Origin: Nocardioides albertanoniae
GTDB taxonomy: Bacteria > Actinomycetota > Actinomycetes > Propionibacteriales > Nocardioidaceae
DNA: 64,000 nt
Direction of reading: 5' to 3'
NCBI RefSeq assembly: GCF_006716315.1
Contig: NZ_VFOV01000001.1
Location: 1,683,501 to 1,747,500, forward strand
Within the stretch, counting starts at the first letter, position 1. The number at the start of each line of letters is the position of its first letter. Positions 23,702-32,372 of this stretch are shown here, piece by piece. A model generated the notes under the pieces. It worked only from the letters and a program-made list of their open reading frames with translations. It had not been told where the DNA came from and did no database searches. The position numbers and the translations under genes were made by a program.

Positions 23702-24355
23702 CTGCGCGCGATCATCTTCGACCTCGACGACACGTTGGTGGACCAGGCGGGGGCGGCGCGGGTAGCCGTGACCGGATGGGCGGCCGAGCACGGCGTCACG
23801 GGGGACGTCGAAGCACGCTGGGATGCGATCTCGGGCCGGCACTACGAGCGCTACCAGCGTCGCGAGATCAGCTTCCACGAGCAGCGGCGGGAGCGGACCC
23901 GTGACTTCCTCGGCACCGAGCTCGACGATGCGGAGGCGGATGCGCTCTTCGCCGGATATCTGAAGAGGTACGAGGCGCAGTGGGTCGCCTTCGACGATGC
24001 CGTCCCCACGCTGCGCAGGGTCCATGAGGCCGGACTCCGGGCGGTCGTCCTCACCAACGGCGAGGATGCCCACCAGCGCCTCAAGCTCGATCTGACCGGC
24101 CTTGCCGCGGAGGTCGATCTGCTCGTGTCGACCTCGACCCTTCCGGCGAGCAAGCCAGACCCGCGGGCCTACCGGCTCACCTGCGAGCGGGCCGGCGTCG
24201 CCCCCGCGGAGGCGCTGATGGTCGGCAACAGCCTGGCCCACGACGTGCTCGGTGCGATCGACGCTGGCCTCGACGCCGTCCTCGTCGACCGTCACGACGC
24301 CCATCCCGATGCGCACGTACGCCGGGTCGCATCCCTCGACGCCCTGGTCTGGTGA
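23699..24355 (+). CDS. HAD-superfamily hydrolase
   Basis: 218 residues from the GTG at 23699. Motif I is FDLDDT (residues 6-11) with the nucleophile Asp, motif II is LTNG (about 117), motif III the Lys of SKPDPRAY (about 150) and motif IV VGNSLAHDVLGA. The helical cap between motifs I and II places it in the phosphoglycolate/haloacid dehalogenase subgroup. Likely a small-molecule phosphatase of unknown substrate. Start chosen from the leaderless promoter and from the family's normal N-terminus. It is convergent with the SCO6745-type gene. Confidence 0.87.
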   Translation: MLRAIIFDLDDTLVDQAGAARVAVTGWAAEHGVTGDVEARWDAISGRHYERYQRREISFHEQRRERTRDFLGTELDDAEADALFAGYLKRYEAQWVAFDDAVPTLRRVHEAGLRAVVLTNGEDAHQRLKLDLTGLAAEVDLLVSTSTLPASKPDPRAYRLTCERAGVAPAEALMVGNSLAHDVLGAIDAGLDAVLVDRHDAHPDAHVRRVASLDALVW

Positions 24356-24362
24356 CCGACGC

Positions 24363-24428
24363 GCACACAGTCGTTACTGATGTGACGAACGAGGCGCCTC
24401 AAACCTCACTTCAGTAACGACTGTGTGC
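24363..24428. terminator. Long inverted repeat at a convergent junction
   Basis: Perfect 18-bp arms (24363-24380 and 24411-24428; GCACACAGTCGTTACTGA and its complement) flank a 30-base loop that itself contains GAGGCGCCTC. It lies between two convergent genes. It probably terminates both, but it lacks a T-run and its arms are longer than usual. Confidence 0.7.
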
Positions 24429-24445
24429 ACCGAAGGCGCTGGACC

Positions 24446-25321
24446 TCACTGGTCTCGGTCGAGGTCGTCGAGGTTCAGCCCCATCGGTGACTGGCCGGGG
24501 ATCTCCCCGGAGGCGACGACTGCCTTGGTCAGCGGGAGCAGCAGGGTGATGAGGTCGTCGACCTCGGCCGGCTGCAGCGCTTCGTACGCCGTGGCGGCGA
24601 GCGCATCGGTCGTCGACTCGATCCCGACCTGGGTCTCCCGGCCCGCGTCGGTGAGTGAGTCGCCGTCGGGGGTGACGAGCCCGCGGGAGCGCAGCCCCGA
24701 GACGAGGGAGGACCATTCGCTCTCGTGGATGTTGCGGGTGGTGGCGTAGACCGACGGCGAGGTGCCGTTGGCGAGGGCGTGGAAGACGTGCGACTCGCGG
24801 CCGCCGATCCCGGCGGCGACCAGGGTGGCGACGTGACCGTCGCCGCGGTGCTCGCGCAGCAGCGTCGCCGCGTCCCAGAGGAGACTCACGGGGTCGTCGG
24901 CGAGGGGGAGCGAGCGCAGGGCGGCGTACAGGGGGCGTCCCTCCATGGGAGCGCCGAGAGCGGCCCGGGAGGCGAGGGCGGCTGTCCGGGCCAGGTCGTC
25001 GGAGTCGGCGAGCGGTCCGAGCTGACGCCGGAGCGCGGCGACGGCACCGGTGCGGCGGGCCTCGTGGGCAGCCTCCGGCGGCGCGAATCCCCAGGCGTCG
25101 GGAAGCGCCCGGGAGACATGTGACAGAGCGAAGTTGTAGAACGCCGCGTGGACGACCTCGGGAGGAACAGCGCCCAGCGGGGCAGACCGCGCGGCGAAGT
25201 AGCCCATCCAGTAGCCGCGATAGCCCGCGTCCTTGAGCAGGCCGATCGGCTCGGGGGAGAAGTAGCCCACCGCATGGATCGGCTCGAGCAGCTTCCACAG
25301 GCGACGCGCGTTGGGCTCCAT
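24446..25321 (-). CDS. SCO6745-family protein (function unknown)
   Basis: 291 residues. The opening ARRLWKLLEPIHAVGYFSPE and the later GGRESHVFHALANG-type segment match an actinobacterial family known from Streptomyces SCO6745, a helical protein without assigned role. Residues 180-260 (WSSLVSGLRSRGLVTPDGDSLT) resemble a winged-helix unit, so a sensor or regulator is possible. No signal peptide. ATG at 25321 chosen because TACCGT lies eight bases upstream; a GTG 21 bases upstream is the alternative. Confidence 0.72.
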   Translation of the reverse strand: MEPNARRLWKLLEPIHAVGYFSPEPIGLLKDAGYRGYWMGYFAARSAPLGAVPPEVVHAAFYNFALSHVSRALPDAWGFAPPEAAHEARRTGAVAALRRQLGPLADSDDLARTAALASRAALGAPMEGRPLYAALRSLPLADDPVSLLWDAATLLREHRGDGHVATLVAAGIGGRESHVFHALANGTSPSVYATTRNIHESEWSSLVSGLRSRGLVTPDGDSLTDAGRETQVGIESTTDALAATAYEALQPAEVDDLITLLLPLTKAVVASGEIPGQSPMGLNLDDLDRDQ

Positions 25322-25488
25322 GCCGAACGACGGTATCGGCACCTACCTCAGGCGCCCAACGATTTGGCCTGGCGAATTGGCCCCGCGGGCGGCGTACATA
25401 ACAAGATGACACCGTGGATACGATTTGAGTGTCCCCATCCCGATGCCCGGCAGCCGGCCGGGCTCGAACCGAGCAGAGAGCAATCATC

Positions 25489-26898
25489 GTGGCAAAGCCG
25501 CCAGCATCGACCCTTGACCTCGTCGTCTCCCTCGCCAAGCGGCGCGGGTTCGTCTACCCCAGCGGCGAGATCTACGGCGGCACCCGGAGCGCCTGGGACT
25601 ACGGCCCGCTCGGTGTCGAGCTCAAGGAGAACATCAAGCGTCAGTGGTGGCGGGCGATGGTGCAGCAGCGCGACGACGTCGTCGGCCTCGACTCCGCGGT
25701 GATCCTGCCGCGCAAGACCTGGGAGGCCTCCGGTCACGTCGAGACATTCACCGACCCGCTGACCGAGTGCCAGTCGTGCCACAAGCGCTTCCGTGCCGAC
25801 CACCTGCAGGAGGCCGTGGCCGAGAAGGCGGAGAAGAAGGGCGAGGTCGTCAACCCCGACGACGTGCCCTTCGACCAGATCGCCTGCCCCAACTGCGGCA
25901 CCCGCGGCGCATGGACCGAGCCGCGCAAGTTCTCCGGCCTGCTCAAGACCTACCTCGGTGTCATCGAGGACGAGTCGGGTCTCCACTACCTGCGTCCGGA
26001 GACCGCGCAGGGCATCTTCCTCAACTTCGCCAACGTGGTCACGAGCCAGCGGATGAAGCCGCCGTTCGGCATCGCCCAGATCGGCAAGAGCTTCCGCAAC
26101 GAGATCACGCCGGGCAACTTCATCTTCCGCACCCGCGAGTTCGAGCAGATGGAGATGGAGTTCTTCGTCAAGCCGGGTGAGGACGAGGAGTGGCACCAGC
26201 ACTGGATCGACGCCCGGATGGCCTGGTACACCGACCTCGGTATCAACCCTGACAACCTGCGTCTCTACGAGCACGCTCAGGAGAAGCTGAGCCACTACTC
26301 CAAGCGCACCGTCGACATCGAGTACAAGTTCAACTTCGCCGGCAGCGAGTGGGGCGAGCTCGAGGGCGTCGCCAACCGCACCGACTACGACCTCGGCACC
26401 CACATGAAGCACTCGGGCCAGGACCTGCAGTACTTCGACCAGGCCGCCAACGAGCGCTACCTGCCCTACGTCATCGAGCCGGCGGCCGGTCTGTCACGCT
26501 CGGTGATGACCTTCCTCGTCGACGCGTACGCCGAGGAGGAGGCGCCCAACGCCAAGGGCGGTGTCGACAAGCGGGTCGTGCTCCGGCTCGACCACCGCCT
26601 CGCCCCGGTCAAGGTGGCCGTGCTGCCGCTCAGCCGCAACGAGGCGCTCAGCCCGAAGGCGAAGGCCCTCTCGGCCGAGCTGCGCCGCAACTGGGCCGTC
26701 GACTTCGACGACTCCCAGTCGATCGGCAAGCGCTACCGCCGCCAGGACGAGATCGGCACGCCCTACTGCGTCACCGTCGACTTCGACACCCTCGAGGACA
26801 ACGCGGTCACCATCCGCGAGCGCGACACCATGAAGCAGGAGCGCATCCCGCTCGAGGGTGTGACGAAGTACTTCGCCGAGCGTCTCATCGGCGCCTGA
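25489..26898 (+). CDS. glyS: Glycyl-tRNA synthetase (alpha-2 type)
   Basis: 469 residues, class II synthetase of the dimeric type. [20 protein letters not shown] lies near the N-terminus, motif 2 is in [21 protein letters not shown] (about residues 204-224), and the anticodon-binding domain lies at the C-terminus ([16 protein letters not shown]). An inserted zinc ribbon is seen as CQSCHKRF and CPNCG. It charges tRNA-Gly and is essential. GTG at 25489 has GAGAG upstream and gives the usual [11 protein letters not shown] start. A strong hairpin follows the gene. Confidence 0.97.
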   Translation: MAKPPASTLDLVVSLAKRRGFVYPSGEIYGGTRSAWDYGPLGVELKENIKRQWWRAMVQQRDDVVGLDSAVILPRKTWEASGHVETFTDPLTECQSCHKRFRADHLQEAVAEKAEKKGEVVNPDDVPFDQIACPNCGTRGAWTEPRKFSGLLKTYLGVIEDESGLHYLRPETAQGIFLNFANVVTSQRMKPPFGIAQIGKSFRNEITPGNFIFRTREFEQMEMEFFVKPGEDEEWHQHWIDARMAWYTDLGINPDNLRLYEHAQEKLSHYSKRTVDIEYKFNFAGSEWGELEGVANRTDYDLGTHMKHSGQDLQYFDQAANERYLPYVIEPAAGLSRSVMTFLVDAYAEEEAPNAKGGVDKRVVLRLDHRLAPVKVAVLPLSRNEALSPKAKALSAELRRNWAVDFDDSQSIGKRYRRQDEIGTPYCVTVDFDTLEDNAVTIRERDTMKQERIPLEGVTKYFAERLIGA

Positions 26899-26944
26899 GC
26901 GCGACCGCTCACGGCGAGCACCGTTATCGCGTGCGTAAGCACCT

Positions 26945-26976
26945 CCTGCCGCACTCCCCGAGGGGAGTGCGGCAGG
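26945..26976 (+). terminator. glyS terminator hairpin
   Basis: Perfect 15-bp stem (26945-26959 with 26962-26976; CCTGCCGCACTCCCC and its complement) around a two-base GA loop. No T-run follows. Its right arm adjoins the -10 box CAGGAT (26973-26978) of the next gene, so hairpin and promoter overlap. Confidence 0.8.
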
Positions 26977-26984
26977 ATGTCCCC

Positions 26985-27680
26985 ATGCTGAGAGCGGGCT
27001 CCCTTGTCACCGCATCCGTCACGGGTGCGGTCCTTGCCATTTCGCTGACGGGCTGCAGCGGCACTGCCCCGCGGTCCAGCGCGCCCGAAGGATCCGCGTC
27101 ACCTTCCGCCTCGGCGTCCGCCTCCGGCTCCGCGTCCGGCACGGCCGACGCCGAACCGACCTCGGGGGCGACGACCGAGCCGGGCGCCGATCGCAACGTC
27201 GGAGAGACGGCGACGGTCGAATGGTCGCCCAAGTCGGGCGTCGACGGCGAGATCTCGATCACGCTCAAGAAGCTCGAGTCGACCTCCTACAAGCAGACCT
27301 TCTCCGGCTGGAAGCTCGACGAGGCGGCCCAGTCCCGCGCTCCCTACTTCGTGCGCGTCACCGTGAAGAACGAGGGCGAGACCGACCTCGGTGGCTATGA
27401 CGTCCCGTTGTGGGGTCTCGACGGCGAGGGCAACCTCGTCGAGGCGGCCGCGTTCAAGGAGCCGTTCAAGCCCTGCAGCGCCAAGACGCTTCCGCAGAAG
27501 TTCGGCGCCGGTGCCAGCGTCGACGCCTGCCTGGTGATGCTGGTGCCCGACCAGGGCAAGCTGGTGGGCGTGAGCTTCCGCCCGTTCGAGGAGTTCGACC
27601 CGATCACCTGGGAGGGCGAGCCGACGCCGTACGCGGCGCCGAAGCCGTCGAAGTCGGCGTCGGGATCGCCGACTCCCTAG
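26985..27680 (+). CDS. Putative lipoprotein, DUF4352-like domain
   Basis: 231 residues. The signal ends in the lipobox ISLTGC (about residue 24). A Ser/Ala/Pro-rich linker (residues 25-70) leads to an immunoglobulin-like domain with PYFVRVTVKNEGETDLGG, the pattern of DUF4352-type extracellular domains. It ends in a Ser/Pro tail. Probably anchored outside the membrane; role unknown. The ATG lies six bases after CAGGAT with no ribosome site, suggesting a leaderless message. Followed by dusB. Confidence 0.72.
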   Translation: MLRAGSLVTASVTGAVLAISLTGCSGTAPRSSAPEGSASPSASASASGSASGTADAEPTSGATTEPGADRNVGETATVEWSPKSGVDGEISITLKKLESTSYKQTFSGWKLDEAAQSRAPYFVRVTVKNEGETDLGGYDVPLWGLDGEGNLVEAAAFKEPFKPCSAKTLPQKFGAGASVDACLVMLVPDQGKLVGVSFRPFEEFDPITWEGEPTPYAAPKPSKSASGSPTP

Positions 27681-27717
27681 ATACATCCATAGATTTCGTA
27701 CGCATCGGGTTTGGCCG

Positions 27718-27733
27718 GACAATGGAAGGCATG
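27718..27733 (+). promoter_or_regulatory. Leaderless promoter -10 box of dusB
   Basis: GACAAT at 27718-27723, seven bases, then ATG at 27731. A second ATG at 27722 overlaps the box and is therefore unlikely to be the start. Confidence 0.55.
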
Positions 27734-28882
27734 TCCCTTCCCGCCTCGCCTATCTCCGGGGGCCTCCAGCTCGGCAGCCTGAGCGTCGAGACTCCGGTGG
27801 TGCTCGCGCCGATGGCCGGCGTCACCAATGCCGCCTTCCGGCGCCTGTGCGCCGAGCAGGGCGCGGGCCTCTACGTCTGCGAGATGATCACCTCCCGCGG
27901 CCTGGTCGAGGGTGACGAGCACACCAAGGACATGCTCCGGTTCGACGACGCCGAGACCGTACGCAGCGTGCAGCTCTACGGCACCGACCCGGTCTACGTC
28001 GGCAAGGCCACCGAGATCCTCTGCGCCGACTACGGCGTCGCCCACGTCGACCTCAACTTCGGCTGCCCGGTGCCGAAGGTGACCCGCAAGGGCGGTGGGG
28101 GAGCCCTGCCCTACAAGCGCGGGCTGCTCGGCGAGATCCTCGAGCACGCCGTGCGCGCGGCCGCGCCCTATGACGTGCCGGTGACGATGAAGACCCGCAA
28201 GGGCATCGACGACGACCACATGACCTACATGGACGCCGGCCGCATCGCCCAGGAGAGCGGCGCCGCGGCGATCGCGCTCCACGGGCGTACGGTCGCCCAG
28301 GCCTACTCCGGCACGGCCGACTGGGACGCGATCGCCGAGCTGAAGGCCTCTGTCGACATCCCGGTGCTCGGCAACGGCGACATCTGGGAGGCCGCCGACG
28401 CCATCCGGATGGTCGAGGAGACCGGCGTCGACGGCGTCGTCATCGGCCGCGGCTGCCTGGGTCGTCCCTGGCTCTTCCGTGATCTGGCGGCCGCTTTCGC
28501 GGGTGACAAGGTCAACGTTCTCCCCACACTCGGCGAAGTGACGGACATCATGCGACGCCATGCCGAGCTGCTCTGCGAGCACATGGGGGAGGAGCGCGGC
28601 TGCAAGGAGATCCGCAAGCACATCGCGTGGTATCTCAAGGGGTTCGGTGCCGGTGGCGAGCTGCGTCGCACCCTGGGCCTCGTGAACAGCCTCGAAGATC
28701 TCGACGAGATGCTCTCGAGGCTCGACCGGAACGAGCCTTTTCCCTCGTCACAGCTGGGTTCTCCGCGTGGGAGACAGGGTGCACCCAGGCACAAGGTCGC
28801 CCTCCCCGAGGGGTGGCTCGACGACGCCGACGGGCGCGGGTGCGGGTTCTCGGAGAACGTCGCGGAGACCTCCGGCGGCTGA
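27731..28882 (+). CDS. dusB: tRNA-dihydrouridine synthase
   Basis: 383 residues. An FMN barrel opening with VVLAPMAGVTNAAFRRLC. The catalytic cysteine is in NFGCPVPKV (about residue 115), then TRKGGGGALPYKR, with MKTRKGIDDDH and IGRGCLGRPWLF later. It reduces specific uridines in the tRNA D-loop. The helical C-terminal domain and about 40 further residues are present. ATG at 27731 chosen by the seven-base spacing to GACAAT. Stand-alone gene. Confidence 0.92.
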   Translation: MSLPASPISGGLQLGSLSVETPVVLAPMAGVTNAAFRRLCAEQGAGLYVCEMITSRGLVEGDEHTKDMLRFDDAETVRSVQLYGTDPVYVGKATEILCADYGVAHVDLNFGCPVPKVTRKGGGGALPYKRGLLGEILEHAVRAAAPYDVPVTMKTRKGIDDDHMTYMDAGRIAQESGAAAIALHGRTVAQAYSGTADWDAIAELKASVDIPVLGNGDIWEAADAIRMVEETGVDGVVIGRGCLGRPWLFRDLAAAFAGDKVNVLPTLGEVTDIMRRHAELLCEHMGEERGCKEIRKHIAWYLKGFGAGGELRRTLGLVNSLEDLDEMLSRLDRNEPFPSSQLGSPRGRQGAPRHKVALPEGWLDDADGRGCGFSENVAETSGG

Positions 28883-28993
28883 GGCTCACCGGCCTCGCGG
28901 CGAGGGTTCGACGGCCGCTACACCATGCCCTTTGGGGCGCGCAAAGTCAGTCGATCGACAGAAACAAAACAACGCAAAAACCGCGTAGAGGGA

Positions 28994-29040
28994 TTGGAAT
29001 ACCCCTTGGCGTGTGTGCTGTACTCGATCTTCGTGCCCGG
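28994..29040 (+). repeat. Conserved leader block, copy 1 (upstream of first VldE-type gene)
   Basis: A 47-base block that aligns without gaps to 30131-30177 at about three quarters identity, including ATACCCC, GTGTGTGC and CGTGCCCGG. It lies about 80 bases upstream of the gene start in both cases. It may hold a shared promoter (TTGGAA and TGTACT are 19 bases apart here) or an RNA element. An A-rich stretch at about 28950-28980 precedes it. Confidence 0.55.
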
Positions 29041-29120
29041 CCTTCCCCGATGGGTTTCACCAGCTGTAACTCATCGAGATGTGCGGGCACTGACCATGTC
29101 ATCGAGCAAAGGAACTGCGT

Positions 29121-30023
29121 GTGGTCGGCAGCCACAGAGGCGACACTCGGGCCGTCCGTAAGACCAAATCCATAGTTGTCTCCGCAGGCGTCGCGGTCCT
29201 TGCGACCGGAGCCGCGGTGGGCGCCGGAGCCGCATTCGCGGAGCCGACCCTGATCGCAGACAAGGCCGGGGCGTCGATCGCCTCGTCCAGCAAGGCCGAC
29301 GTGCCGAGCACGCGCGACGATGCACGAGTGGCGGGCGACCGCCGCGAGACGGTCGTCAGCCGTAGCGGCGGCGACCGTGAGTCCGTCTCCTCCGTCGAGA
29401 CCCTGACCAAGGGGCCCGAGCAGGTCGAGACCGGCACGGGCAAGGCCGTCAAGCGGTGGACCGAAGAGACCCTCAACCTCTGGTCCGCCTTCGGCAAGCA
29501 CGCCGCCCAGGCCGGGGAGATCGAGGCGGGCGAGCTCGTCTACGCCACCGGACGCACCGAGTCCGGTCGCGACGAGATCCTCGTCGACGGCGAGGTCTCG
29601 TGGGTGACCAGCGGTCACCTCGTCGACGAGAAGCCCGAGGCCACCGGTGCCGCCGCCGGGGTGAGCACCGCCGCGTGCGGCGACTCCTCGGTGGAGAGCG
29701 GCCTCGTGCCCGACGCGGTCAACGTCTACCGCGCGGTCTGCAACGCGTTCCCCGAGGTCGCCTCCATGACCGTCGGTGGCTGGGACGCCCACGGTGAGCA
29801 CACCTCGGGCAAGGCGCTCGACTTCATGCTCTCCGACAAGGCGCTCGGCGACTCGATCGCCGCGTTCCTGCAGCAGCATGCCGCAGAGCTCAACCTCTAC
29901 GACATCATCTACTACCAGCGGATCTGGACCCCTGTGCGTGCTTCGGAGGGCTGGCGTGCCATGGAGGACCGTGGGTCCGCCACCGCCAACCACTACGACC
30001 ACGTGCACGTGTCGACCAACTGA
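29121..30023 (+). CDS. Secreted VldE-type putative peptidoglycan hydrolase, copy 1
   Basis: 300 residues. A signal-like segment (SIVVSAGVAVLATGAAVGAG) is followed by a low-complexity linker, an SH3-like segment (residues 110-170) and a C-terminal domain of about 115 residues beginning ACGDSSVESGLVPDAV. In that domain HTSGKALD (H-x6-D) and DHVHV give the zinc-ligand pattern of M15/VanY-type carboxypeptidases. Likely cuts or binds cell wall peptides outside the membrane. GTG start with AAAGGAAC upstream. The next gene is a paralogue with a related leader. Confidence 0.75.
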   Translation: MVGSHRGDTRAVRKTKSIVVSAGVAVLATGAAVGAGAAFAEPTLIADKAGASIASSSKADVPSTRDDARVAGDRRETVVSRSGGDRESVSSVETLTKGPEQVETGTGKAVKRWTEETLNLWSAFGKHAAQAGEIEAGELVYATGRTESGRDEILVDGEVSWVTSGHLVDEKPEATGAAAGVSTAACGDSSVESGLVPDAVNVYRAVCNAFPEVASMTVGGWDAHGEHTSGKALDFMLSDKALGDSIAAFLQQHAAELNLYDIIYYQRIWTPVRASEGWRAMEDRGSATANHYDHVHVSTN

Positions 30024-30130
30024 CACGCGACGATCCACACGAGGTTCGGCCCGGGCTCATCGAGCCCGGGCCGAGCTGTGTCCGGGCCCGGCCGGCTGAT
30101 CAACAAGTTGGCAAAAGTCTCCAGACGTAC

Positions 30131-30177
30131 GTGGGATACCCCCGTAGGTGTGTGCTTGACTCGGTCGCCGTGCCCGG
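30131..30177 (+). repeat. Conserved leader block, copy 2 (upstream of second VldE-type gene)
   Basis: Partner of the block at 28994-29040. It contains GGGATACCCCCGTAGGTGTG and TTGACT. The region between this block and the gene start differs more, though both end in a purine-rich ribosome site (AAAGGAAC in the first copy, GCGAAGGA in the second). Confidence 0.55.
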
Positions 30178-30256
30178 GTCCACGCCCAGCTCCATCGGGA
30201 GTGGCGAAGGGTGTTCTCGGGCGACACCCCCACATTGTCGAGCGAAGGATTGCGCA

Positions 30257-31288
30257 GTGGCCACCAGCCACAGAGGCGATTATCGAGCCGTCCGCAGGAC
30301 CAAGCAGGTCGTGGCGACCGCAGGCATCGTGACGTTCGCGACCAGTGGTGCGATCGCCACCGGAGCCGCCGCTGCCAACCCTGGCGTCGTGATCGCCGAG
30401 GTGGAGCACCGCTCCGGGCTGCGACTGCCGTCGGTGCCCGATCCCGGGCGCGAGACCGACGTGAAGAGCGCGACGAAGCTGCCGCCGCTGCCGACCACCC
30501 GGGAGGACACCCGGGTGTCGAAGGATCGCCGCGACGTCTCCGATCGGGGCCCCGTGGTCAGCCGCGGCGGCGATCGCGAGTCGACGGCGTCGAAGCATGC
30601 GAAGAGCGACGTGGCGACCATCGAGTCGCTGATCCAGCGGCCCTCCTCGGTCGCCGGTGGCGCCCAGGAGGCCGTGCTGCGCTACCTCCAGGACGACGTC
30701 ACGGTCTACGCCGCCTCCGGGAAGCGTGCCAAGGAGCTCGGCACGCTCGAGCTCGGTCGCGCGGTCTACTACACCGGTCGCGACGAGAGCAGCCGCCAGG
30801 AGATCGTGCTGGAGGGCAGCCCGGTGTGGATCGCCGACGGCTACCTCGGCAAGACGAAGCCCGAGCCGAAGCCCGAGCCCGCCCCCACGCCATCACCCTC
30901 GCCGTCGGGCGACGCCCCGGCCGGGCTCGACTTCTCCGCGTGCGGCGACTCCTCGGTCGAGAGCGGCCTCGTGCCGGACGCCGTCAATCTCTACCGCGCG
31001 GTCTGCAACGCCTTCCCGGCGGTCGCCTCCGGCACCACCTACGGCTACGACCCCCATGGTGAGCACATCAGCGGCGAGGCCCTCGACTTCATGACCGATG
31101 ACAAGGATCTCGGCGACGCGATCGCCGCCTTCGTGCAGGAGCACGCCGCCGCCCTGAACATCTACGACATCATCTGGTATCAGCAGATCTGGACCCCCGT
31201 ACGCTCCAGCGAGGGCTGGCGCCCGATGGAGGACCGCGGCGACCCCACCGCCAACCACTACGACCACGTCCACGTAGCCGTCAACTGA
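30257..31288 (+). CDS. Secreted VldE-type putative peptidoglycan hydrolase, copy 2
   Basis: 343 residues, same layout as the preceding gene: signal-like segment, charged linker, SH3-like segment (DDVTVYAASGKRAKELG), a Pro-rich spacer (KPEPKPEPAPTPSPSPS), then the C-terminal domain ACGDSSVESGLVPDAVNLYR with HISGEALD and DHVHV as probable zinc ligands. The two C-terminal domains are about four fifths identical by eye, whereas linkers differ. GTG at 30257 mirrors the start of copy 1 (ATSHRGD compared with VGSHRGD) and has GAAGGA upstream. Tandem duplication is the simplest origin. Confidence 0.75.
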   Translation: MATSHRGDYRAVRRTKQVVATAGIVTFATSGAIATGAAAANPGVVIAEVEHRSGLRLPSVPDPGRETDVKSATKLPPLPTTREDTRVSKDRRDVSDRGPVVSRGGDRESTASKHAKSDVATIESLIQRPSSVAGGAQEAVLRYLQDDVTVYAASGKRAKELGTLELGRAVYYTGRDESSRQEIVLEGSPVWIADGYLGKTKPEPKPEPAPTPSPSPSGDAPAGLDFSACGDSSVESGLVPDAVNLYRAVCNAFPAVASGTTYGYDPHGEHISGEALDFMTDDKDLGDAIAAFVQEHAAALNIYDIIWYQQIWTPVRSSEGWRPMEDRGDPTANHYDHVHVAVN

Positions 31289-31293
31289 CCCGC

Positions 31294-31437
31294 CGAGTCG
31301 GCGCGTCTGTCCCGTGCCGAAGGGCCGAGTCGGCGCGTCTGTCCCAGAAATTGCGCCCGAGTCGGCGCGTCTGCCCCAACCGCTTGGGGCAGACGCGCCG
31401 ACTCGAGCTGTTTTTCTGGGACATTCGCGCCGACTCG
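31294..31437. repeat. Nested palindromic array of 20-bp units at a convergent junction
   Basis: Units CGAGTCGGCGCGTCTGTCCC lie at 31294-31313, 31326-31345 and, with one change, 31358-31377. An exact inverted copy lies at 31386-31405 and a diverged one at 31418-31437. Units three and four make a perfect 22-bp stem with a CCGC loop. Unit two and the last copy, with AGAAA/TTTCT, form an outer stem around it. Located between the second VldE gene and the convergent NmrA gene. Confidence 0.9.
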
Positions 31438-31445
31438 ACGTGGGG

Positions 31446-32291
31446 CTAGCCGACCAGCGCGCTCAGCGGCGTCGCCGGACGTCCGCCGACCTGCTCGACG
31501 ACGTCGGTGACGGTGGCGAGCTTGCCCAGGCGGGTGGCGGCGCCGAACGAGGTGAGCAGCGGGGCGAAGGCCTCCGGCAGCCCGGCGGCGACGAGGCCGG
31601 CGGTGTAGGCGTCGTCGCCGACCTGGACGACCTCGACCGGCGTGCCGGACCGCTCGCCGGCCAGCGCGGCCAGGTCGGCCGCGGTGTAGGCGTGCGGGCC
31701 GGTGACGTCGTACGCCTTGCCCTCATGTCCCTCGCTGGTCAGCACGCCGACGGCGACAGCCGCGCAGTCGGCTCGGGTGACGTACGCGGCGCCGCCGTCG
31801 CCGAGGTTGGTGACCAGCTGTCCGCTCGTCGCGGCCTGGGTGACGGTGTCGACCTGCATGTCGGCGTAGAGGTTGTTGCGCAGCATCGTCCAGGCCAGCC
31901 CGCTCTCGCGCAGCGCCTCCTCGGTGGCGGCGTGGTCGGGCACGACGCCGGCGGGGTTGTCGGCGGTCGGCTCGGGCACCGAGGTGTAGGCGATGTGGCG
32001 TACGCCCGCCTTGGCGGCGGCCGCGATGGCAGCGCGGTGCCCCTCGACCCGGGCGCCCACGACGTCGGTCGAGATGAGCAGCACCCGGTCGACGCCCGCG
32101 AAGGCGCCGGCGAGCTCGGCCGATCGGCCGAAGTCGGCCGCGCGCACGTCGGCGCCTCGCTCGGCAAGGTCGGCGAGCTTGGCGGGGTCGCGGGTGAGGA
32201 GCACGACCTCGGCAGGGTCGAGCACGTCGAGGAGCTGGTCGGCGACGAGTCGTCCGAGCTGGCCGGAGGCGCCGGTGATGGCGATGGTCAT
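31446..32291 (-). CDS. NmrA-type NAD(P)-binding oxidoreductase (quinone reductase-like)
   Basis: 281 residues. The Rossmann motif GASGQLG is at residues 7-13. The chain then follows the QorB/NmrA pattern (VLLISTDVVGARVEGHRAAIAAAAKAG, over about residues 71-97, and LRNNLYADMQ). Likely an NADPH quinone reductase or redox sensor. Divergent from an Rrf2 repressor 81 bases away, a common pairing in which the regulator controls the oxidoreductase. Between them CGCGGTG and CACCGCG form an inverted repeat that may be the operator. Confidence 0.88.
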   Translation of the reverse strand: MTIAITGASGQLGRLVADQLLDVLDPAEVVLLTRDPAKLADLAERGADVRAADFGRSAELAGAFAGVDRVLLISTDVVGARVEGHRAAIAAAAKAGVRHIAYTSVPEPTADNPAGVVPDHAATEEALRESGLAWTMLRNNLYADMQVDTVTQAATSGQLVTNLGDGGAAYVTRADCAAVAVGVLTSEGHEGKAYDVTGPHAYTAADLAALAGERSGTPVEVVQVGDDAYTAGLVAAGLPEAFAPLLTSFGAATRLGKLATVTDVVEQVGGRPATPLSALVG

Positions 32292-32372
32292 GGAGAGCCT
32301 CAATCTGTAGTCGCGGTGATGACGGTTGTTCAAATGTAGCCACCGCGATGGCAATAAGGCAAGATGGGGGTC

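Noticed and set aside
28940..29120. c-di-AMP (ydaO-type) riboswitch upstream of the VldE-type genes
   Set aside because: The position would fit a wall-hydrolase gene, but the conserved core sequences of that class are not recognisable.
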